A DNA stretch of 18,856 bases from Bacteroidota bacterium. GTDB lineage: Bacteria; Bacteroidota; Bacteroidia; Flavobacteriales; Weeksellaceae. Below, piece after piece: positions 14,466-18,856 of the stretch. The DNA is taken from positions 1 through 18,856 of the forward strand of contig JAEZDQ010000155.1 of the NCBI GenBank assembly GCA_023433225.1, written 5' to 3'. Every line of letters begins with the position of its first letter. Within the stretch, counting starts at the first letter, position 1. Under the pieces are notes generated by a model. That model was not told where the DNA came from, did no database searches, and saw only the letters and a list, made by a program, of their open reading frames with translations. The position numbers were made by a program, and so were the translations under genes.

Positions 14466-15216
14466 AAATGTTTTGTATAAATAGGTTGATTTGTTTTACA
14501 ATATTTTCTGATTTGTTTATTAGTTGCGAATGATTTCCGTCCACTACTGAATATTCAATTCTGTTCGTATGTTTTTTTAGCTGTTTTTTGAAAAAGAATA
14601 TCAATAAACGTTCATTTGTTCCGAATATCACTTTTGTTGGAACATTGTTTTTGTTTTTTATAAAGTCTTTCAAATTAGGCGTTTCTCTGATAGATAAAAA
14701 TCTATTCCAAAGTCTTGAATATACACTGTAAATATCGTCGTATAAATTTTCTCTTAATTCTCTTAATCTGTCCTTGTTAGAAGAAGATTTTAAAGACCAC
14801 CAAAACAATATTTTGCCAAATGATATTTCTAAAAACTTAAAATTAAGTCTGTTAAAAATAGAGATAGAAAATTTCAAGTATGGATTTTGTGTTACTGGCG
14901 AAAGGTTAATAATAAAATACAAATTGCTTAAAATGTCTTTTGGCAATGATTGTACAATCGTAGTTCCAAATGATATACCTAATATGGCTGTGTACTTATT
15001 ATTCTTTAATTCTTCTTTGATAATTTCTGACCAATAATCAACGTGTTGAGAAAGGCTTGTAAAAGCATTTGTGTTGAAATCTCCGTGAGGAAAAGATTTG
15101 ACGGTTAAAAACTCGTTTTGAGATAGTTCTGAAATAATATAACTATGAAATTCAGGATGCCCGCCTATTCCTGGTAAAATAATCAGAGAAATACTCTCAG
15201 AATCATTAGAAGACAT
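14449..15216 (-). CDS. Alpha/beta-hydrolase fold protein
   Basis: 255 residues from the ATG at 15216; a TTG four codons upstream is possible but less likely. The N-terminal strand and oxyanion segment is LIILPGIGGH (11-20), the nucleophile elbow GISFGT (80-85, Ser82) and a late His in VDGNHSQ (about H229), so the Ser and His of the triad are visible. The acidic residue is probably in or near FGTNERL. No lid domain or signal peptide is apparent, so it should act in the cytoplasm on an ester, thioester or similar small substrate. It follows the HAD gene with a 14-bp gap and overlaps the next gene by 17 bp. The GHP..FHSY style resembles short thioesterase-like hydrolases, but the substrate is unknown. 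Confidence 0.82.
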   Translation of the reverse strand: MSSNDSESISLIILPGIGGHPEFHSYIISELSQNEFLTVKSFPHGDFNTNAFTSLSQHVDYWSEIIKEELKNNKYTAILGISFGTTIVQSLPKDILSNLYFIINLSPVTQNPYLKFSISIFNRLNFKFLEISFGKILFWWSLKSSSNKDRLRELRENLYDDIYSVYSRLWNRFLSIRETPNLKDFIKNKNNVPTKVIFGTNERLLIFFFKKQLKKHTNRIEYSVVDGNHSQLINKSENIVKQINLFIQNIYAKNI

Positions 15217-15230
15217 AATAAGAATCAATT

Positions 15231-15878
15231 TTAATTTTGTAAAATTAAAGGGAGTTCTTCCATATCAGAAAAAACAACTACATCGTTTGGTATATTGAAA
15301 TCAAAATCATTACTTGGTTTATAGAGGTAAACTTTCATATTTGCAGCTAAACCAGCTTTCATTCCTGCATCACTATCTTCAATAACAATGCATTCGTTGG
15401 GTAAATATCCCATTTTTTCTGCGGCAAACAAGAATATGTCCGGAAAAGGTTTACCTTGTTTTACATCAGTTGCACTAAAAATATTTTCAAGGTATTTGGA
15501 AATTCCTACAAGGTCTAATGATAGTTTAACCCGTTCTTTAGTACTTCCAGAAGCCACACATTTAGGATTAGGGATGTTTGCAAGAGCGAGTTCAATACCT
15601 TTAATTGGCTTTAATTTATTTTTAAAAGCCTTGTGTGTTTCGCTAGCAAATTTTTCAAAAAAATCAACAGAAACTTTTTTACTGAATTTTTTCTCTGTCA
15701 TTTCAACGCAATCCTTTGCTGATAATCCGAAAAACTGTTTCCCATAATTATTATCTACATTAAAATTTTGCTCTTGTAAAAGTTTAATGAGTATAGAAAT
15801 GGCAATCGGTTCACTTTCTACCAAAACTCCATCACAATCAAAAATTATCAGTTTTTGATTATTTTTTAATTTTTCCAT
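15231..15878 (-). CDS. HAD-superfamily (subfamily IA) phosphatase, beta-phosphoglucomutase-like
   Basis: A 215-residue cytoplasmic protein with all four HAD motifs. Motif I is FDCDGVLVESEP (D14 nucleophile, D16 acid/base), motif II is VASGST (S110), motif III is K143 in KQGKPFPD and motif IV is EDSDAGMKAG (E167, D168, D170). The cap is the small helical C1 type between motifs I and II, as in YieH, YcjU and related sugar-phosphate phosphatases/mutases. It should hydrolyse or isomerise a phosphorylated sugar; which one cannot be told. It is first in the four-gene operon. It starts about 34 bp after the GTGCACAAC end of palindrome C without a recognisable promoter. Paired with an epimerase and a hydrolase it may contribute to synthesis of a modified sugar or small metabolite (inference). 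Confidence 0.9.
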   Translation of the reverse strand: MEKLKNNQKLIIFDCDGVLVESEPIAISILIKLLQEQNFNVDNNYGKQFFGLSAKDCVEMTEKKFSKKVSVDFFEKFASETHKAFKNKLKPIKGIELALANIPNPKCVASGSTKERVKLSLDLVGISKYLENIFSATDVKQGKPFPDIFLFAAEKMGYLPNECIVIEDSDAGMKAGLAANMKVYLYKPSNDFDFNIPNDVVVFSDMEELPLILQN

Positions 15879-15911
15879 ATTTGATTATGCTTATGATTTT
15901 TTTTTAAAATT

Positions 15912-16047
15912 GTGCACAACGGTTTCGGGCTTGGCGAAGGTGGCGATTTTCACCACTAAACTTCATTCGAAGCACTAATTTTGATTAACTACTTCACTGT
16001 CATACGAAGCACTGCACCGCCACTTTTGCAAAACCGCTGTTGGGTGC
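15912..16047. repeat. attC-like imperfect palindrome C (136 bp)
   Basis: The ends are GTGCACAAC (15912-15920) and GTTGGGTGC (16039-16047). The right 7-mer GTTGGGT fits the classical attC GTTRRRY core. Outer arms at about 15929-15945 (GCTTGGCGAAGGTGGCG) and 16018-16036 (CGCCACTTTTGCAAAACCG) pair imperfectly. The inner part repeats CGAAGCACT twice. It is homologous to palindrome B: both have AACGG then GCTTGGCGAAGG on the left, and CATACGAAGC, TGCAC, CTTTTGC and an AAAC/GC/GTT run on the right. Confidence 0.75.
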
Positions 16048-16110
16048 TGGCCTTCTGTCTTTATCGTTTGGTTGTTAGTCATTTAATGTCGATTTTGTCT
16101 GTGCGTTGGC

Positions 16111-16177
16111 TTGGTGGCTCTTTTGCAAAACTTGGCTTTAGCGTTGGGCTTGTGCGGTTTTGCAAATGTGCCACCAA
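16111..16177. repeat. Palindrome D just downstream of the restriction gene
   Basis: Arms TTGGTGGCTCTTTTGCAAAAC (16111-16131) and its near-complement ending GTGCCACCAA (16156-16177) enclose a 24-base loop. The first 8 bp of each arm are perfectly complementary. CTTTTGCAAAAC is repeated in the right arm of palindrome C. It starts about 10 bp after the stop codon at 16187, so it may be a terminator-like end or a worn recombination site. The 60 bp between C and D show nothing recognisable. Confidence 0.6.
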
Positions 16178-16186
16178 ATGCGTGGG

Positions 16187-18802
16187 CTAAATGTCTTTTA
16201 TGATGTTTAAAAAGTCTTCCAATTTATATGCTCCGTCAACTGTTCGTCTTTCGTAAACCATGAAGTAACGATAATTATTTCCTGCTTTACTTGCCCAAAG
16301 TCTGCCAAGTCTTATTTTTTGTTCCGCGTCTAAATGGTCGCCTTTGGTTTCAAGTAAAATTGTCTTACCACTTTTTGTCTGAATAATGAAGTCGGGATAA
16401 TGATTTACAAAGCCGTTAATTCTAAAACCTTTGCGTTCTATGTTTCTTGTCCAAAATGCAATGTTGGTCATGTTACCAATTTCATTGATTACACGTTCTT
16501 CAAAACCGTTCATGCTTCCTTCTTTCTCGTAAAGCGATTTTGTGATGTCTTTTGCTGTGTCGCCTGGAGAAATGCTTTTTGGTAAAGTGAATGATGATTT
16601 AATAAACACTTTGTCGGTGTCTAAAAAGTCTTTGAATTTCTTCTCTGCAAACTGTTCTGAAAGTGCGATAATCTTGAATTTGATTTTGTCTTTGTAAGTG
16701 TATTCGTTAGCTGCCAAATCGCTGAATTGCTCGTCTTTGAAATCTTCTAAAATTCGGTTGATGTATTTTTCAATTTCCTTGTCAGGAATTGGAAACATAT
16801 TTCCGATTAAGTCCATCAGTCGTTTAGTGAAATTCTTTACTCGGCTGTCTTTTCGTGAAGGGTCGAGAATATAAGTCATTACACTTTCTTTCACTTCTCC
16901 GTCAAGCCTTACAAATGTTGGCGTATGTTCTTTTTTGGTTTCGTCCAAGTCAACTTTGTAGAGTTCAGATGTAATGCTGTCAAATGCAATGTTGGTGTCG
17001 GCTTTGCTCAATGCAAAACCTTCTAAAAGATTTTCTTTTTCTAAAGGCAGTTCTTCTTCCTTCTTGCCAAACAAGTCGTTGGCAGGAACTTTTAAATAAA
17101 ACTGTGGCAAATTGATTTGTTCTGCCTGTTCTCTGAAAATGTCTTTAATACTGTATGTTTTCACAAGTTGTTGTATTTCGTTTGGCAATGCCGTTGTATG
17201 GTTGGCTTCCATTTCGGAAACCGTTTTTTCAAATGCTTCATTTTGTTCAATGGCAGTTTTTTCAATTTCTGAAACTGTTGTGTTTGGTAATTCAGTTTCC
17301 GAAGGAACTGAAATTCTTGTTGTGTCAATGTCTGAAGTAATATCTTCTGTTGGTGTTTCAGTTGTTGTGAAAACAGTTAACTGTTGTAAAGGGTCTTGCT
17401 TTTTGGCTTCTTCCAACATGGCAGGGTCAGCCAATTTGTAATCCTTATCGCTGAAACCTGCTTTGTTCAACCCTTTTACAATATTGTCTAATGTGTCAAG
17501 GAATTTTGATGAAGCCGTTAATACATAACTCAAATTGAGCAACGGAAAGTTATGTTTCATCACATAAGGCTGGCGTAAAACTCTACCTAAAATTTGTTCA
17601 ACATCAACTGCCGAACTCTTGTCTGCCAATGATGCCAAGATATAGGCAAACGGACAGTCCCAACCTTCTTTCAATGCGTTTATGGTGATAATGTATCGGA
17701 CTTCACAGTCTTTGCTCATCAAGTCAATGCCCTTTATTTCGTTGATGTTAGCCGTTTTAATTTTGATTTCTCCGGCAGGAAATTTTAACTCAATGAGTTT
17801 TTCTTTCAGTTTCTGAACGTTTGATTTTTCTTCTTCTTCATTCAAAAAGTCTTTACCGTTTTTCGGCTGTGCCTGAAACAACACTATGGGGCGAATGTAT
17901 TTCCCGCCTTTCTTTTCTTCTTCAATGGCCTGTAGTTCCAAGCGTTTTTGAAGTTGCAAAGCTGAATTGATTACTTCTGTTTTGTCCTGATGGTTGTAAA
18001 CAATAACAGGCAGTTTCACCATGTTTTCTTTTTTCAACTCCAAAGCATCAATAAAACTGATGATGTTGCTGTTTTTGCGTGGTGTTGCTGTAAGGTCAAG
18101 AATGAAACAAGGGTTAAACTCTTTGAGCATATCTACACTTAAATCCGTTTCTGCGTTGTGGCTTTCGTCCACCACAATCATTGGGTTTAAGTATTGCATT
18201 ACTTTCATCAAAGAAATTTCTTCGTCTTTACCGAGCAAGGCTTCAAAAGACTGCAATGAGCCGTTTTGCTCAAATACTTTTCTGCCTTCTTTGTTGGAGG
18301 TGCGTATGCTGTCAAAACTCAAAACAAAAATGTTCAACTGCTCTTTTACTGATGTTGCGTTAAATCCGCTTCCCTGCAATAATTCTGCCTTGTCAAATAC
18401 TTCTACTTTGTTGCCGAAATGTGAATTGATTTTTTGGCGGTAAGGGTGGTTAGTGTCTTTCAGGTTTTTAATGGTTTGGTCTAAAATGGTAATGGACGGA
18501 ACCAACCAAACTACTGCTTTGGGCTTATCGTAAGCAAATGCATCAAAAATGGTTTTAATGGCATTGCAGGCAATAAAGGTTTTACCGCCTGCCGTTGGTA
18601 CTTTTACGCAAATGTGCGGAACACGGGGAACATTGTTTTTGTAGGGTTCAATGGCTGTGCCTGAATACGGAAACAATGGCGTTCTTGGGTGCTTTGCCCA
18701 AAAATTATAAAAAGCGTCTTTCACGTCTTTGGTTTCCTGTATGTTTTCCAAAAACAGTGCAAGGTCGTTGATTACTTGTTGTTGATATGGTTTTAATTCC
18801 AT
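16187..18802 (-). CDS. Type III restriction enzyme Res subunit (DEAD/DEAH helicase with PD-(D/E)XK nuclease)
   Basis: An 871-residue protein. The N-terminal SF2 helicase has Walker A PTAGGKT (69-75), motif II DESH (212-215), motif III LTATPR (237-242) and motif VI QILGRVLRQP (403-412). The C-terminal part has a PD-(D/E)XK nuclease pattern: E769 region, PDFII (D804) then LLETKGD (E818, K820). This is the layout of type III Res subunits, which translocate or switch on DNA and cleave when complexed with a Mod methyltransferase. Length and motif order are complete, so it looks active. A preceding frame ends 3 bp before this ATG, fitting a mod-res operon with mod outside the window. Res homologues also occur without mod. 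It lies beside attC-like sites, so it appears to be defence cargo of the accessory array. Confidence 0.9.
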   Translation of the reverse strand: MELKPYQQQVINDLALFLENIQETKDVKDAFYNFWAKHPRTPLFPYSGTAIEPYKNNVPRVPHICVKVPTAGGKTFIACNAIKTIFDAFAYDKPKAVVWLVPSITILDQTIKNLKDTNHPYRQKINSHFGNKVEVFDKAELLQGSGFNATSVKEQLNIFVLSFDSIRTSNKEGRKVFEQNGSLQSFEALLGKDEEISLMKVMQYLNPMIVVDESHNAETDLSVDMLKEFNPCFILDLTATPRKNSNIISFIDALELKKENMVKLPVIVYNHQDKTEVINSALQLQKRLELQAIEEEKKGGKYIRPIVLFQAQPKNGKDFLNEEEEKSNVQKLKEKLIELKFPAGEIKIKTANINEIKGIDLMSKDCEVRYIITINALKEGWDCPFAYILASLADKSSAVDVEQILGRVLRQPYVMKHNFPLLNLSYVLTASSKFLDTLDNIVKGLNKAGFSDKDYKLADPAMLEEAKKQDPLQQLTVFTTTETPTEDITSDIDTTRISVPSETELPNTTVSEIEKTAIEQNEAFEKTVSEMEANHTTALPNEIQQLVKTYSIKDIFREQAEQINLPQFYLKVPANDLFGKKEEELPLEKENLLEGFALSKADTNIAFDSITSELYKVDLDETKKEHTPTFVRLDGEVKESVMTYILDPSRKDSRVKNFTKRLMDLIGNMFPIPDKEIEKYINRILEDFKDEQFSDLAANEYTYKDKIKFKIIALSEQFAEKKFKDFLDTDKVFIKSSFTLPKSISPGDTAKDITKSLYEKEGSMNGFEERVINEIGNMTNIAFWTRNIERKGFRINGFVNHYPDFIIQTKSGKTILLETKGDHLDAEQKIRLGRLWASKAGNNYRYFMVYERRTVDGAYKLEDFLNIIKDI

Positions 18803-18805
18803 TGC

Positions 18806-18856
18806 TTAAAATCTTGTTATATCTCTTGGTATTTTCTTGAAAATGATATTATGCTT
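18806..18856 (-). CDS. C-terminal tail of the gene upstream of res (possibly the Mod methyltransferase)
   Basis: The minus strand has an open frame from the window edge encoding KHNIIFKKIPRDITRF and then TAA at 18806-18808, with the res ATG after a 3-bp gap. Such tight coupling is usual for mod-res pairs. Sixteen residues are not enough to recognise a family, so the Mod identity is inferred from position. Confidence 0.45.
   Translation of the reverse strand, partial: KHNIIFKKIPRDITRF

Larger units (their letters stand above)
12715..15920. mobile_element. Cassette-like block 2 (four-gene operon) bounded by 10-bp inverted repeats
   Basis: GTTGTGCACA at 12715-12724 and TGTGCACAAC at 15911-15920 are perfect inverted repeats, both followed inward by a T-rich/A-rich run. 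They enclose HAD, hydrolase, two-TM protein and epimerase genes, all on the minus strand and tightly packed, with no recognisable promoter in the roughly 35 bp before the first ATG. The interior is visibly AT-richer than the porin/amidase region, suggesting foreign origin. At 3.2 kb it is long for one integron cassette. Confidence 0.55.
16039..18856. mobile_element. Cassette-like block 3, partial (type III restriction gene)
   Basis: The block opens with GTTGGGTGC at 16039-16047 and continues past the window edge. By analogy with blocks 1 and 2 its other end should carry GCACCCAAC. That sequence is not found up to 18856, consistent with at least one more gene (the probable Mod partner) before the far boundary. 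Confidence 0.35.

Noticed and set aside
11397..16177. CRISPR array or insertion sequence as the explanation of the repeats
   Set aside because: Repeats are few, long, imperfect and flank genes, with no short regular spacers and no transposase or target-site duplication seen.
15981..16190. Plus-strand 69-codon frame across palindromes C and D
   Set aside because: It is made of the palindromic repeats and has no protein features.

Overview
The window looks like chromosomal DNA of a Bacteroidota member, probably Flavobacteriia. The pointers are promoters of the TTG-N19/20-TAnnTTTG type, almost no Shine-Dalgarno sequences, Bacteroidota-type proteins (OprO/P-like porin, AmiD-like lipoprotein, LytTR-like fragment) and a tRNA-Ser/Pro/Arg cluster. 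No species can be named from the sequence alone.

Left third (1-7213, all minus strand): a compact signalling operon. In transcription order it holds a PP2C phosphatase, a transmembrane Ser/Thr kinase with a cysteine-containing extracytoplasmic tail, four tandem paralogous exported Sel1-repeat proteins, and the start of a regulator-like protein cut by the window edge. A kinase/phosphatase pair feeding on, or reading out, exported Sel1 solenoid proteins is the simplest reading, but the ligand and targets are unknown.

Middle (7400-11110): a minus-strand tRNA operon (Ser-GCT, Pro-TGG, Arg-TCT) has a good promoter and terminator. A small GIY-YIG nuclease gene follows directly and its 3' end runs into a truncated tRNA-like sequence. 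On the plus strand lie an AmiD-like amidase lipoprotein, overlapping by 4 bp with an exported peptide-deformylase-like protein whose metal-binding Cys is Asp, and then an OprO/P-like porin with its own promoter.

Right part (11140-18856): an accessory region with all genes on the minus strand, AT-rich in the middle. After a frameshifted VOC (glyoxalase-fold) remnant come gene blocks separated by large imperfect palindromes. The blocks are a DUF3179 membrane protein; a four-gene operon (HAD phosphatase, alpha/beta hydrolase, two-TM unknown protein, NAD-dependent epimerase); and a type III restriction Res subunit with the tail of an upstream gene. Each complete block is bounded by its own perfect 10-bp inverted repeat of form GTTNNNNGCN / NGCNNNNAAC. 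These differ between blocks (GTTATAGGCT, GTTGTGCACA), while the palindromes between them share a core (GCTTGGCGAAGG). This is the architecture of an integron-type cassette array with attC-like folded sites, but the boxes do not fully match the classical consensus and no integrase lies in the window. It is the most noteworthy structure here. The gene tails run into the recombination-like sites.
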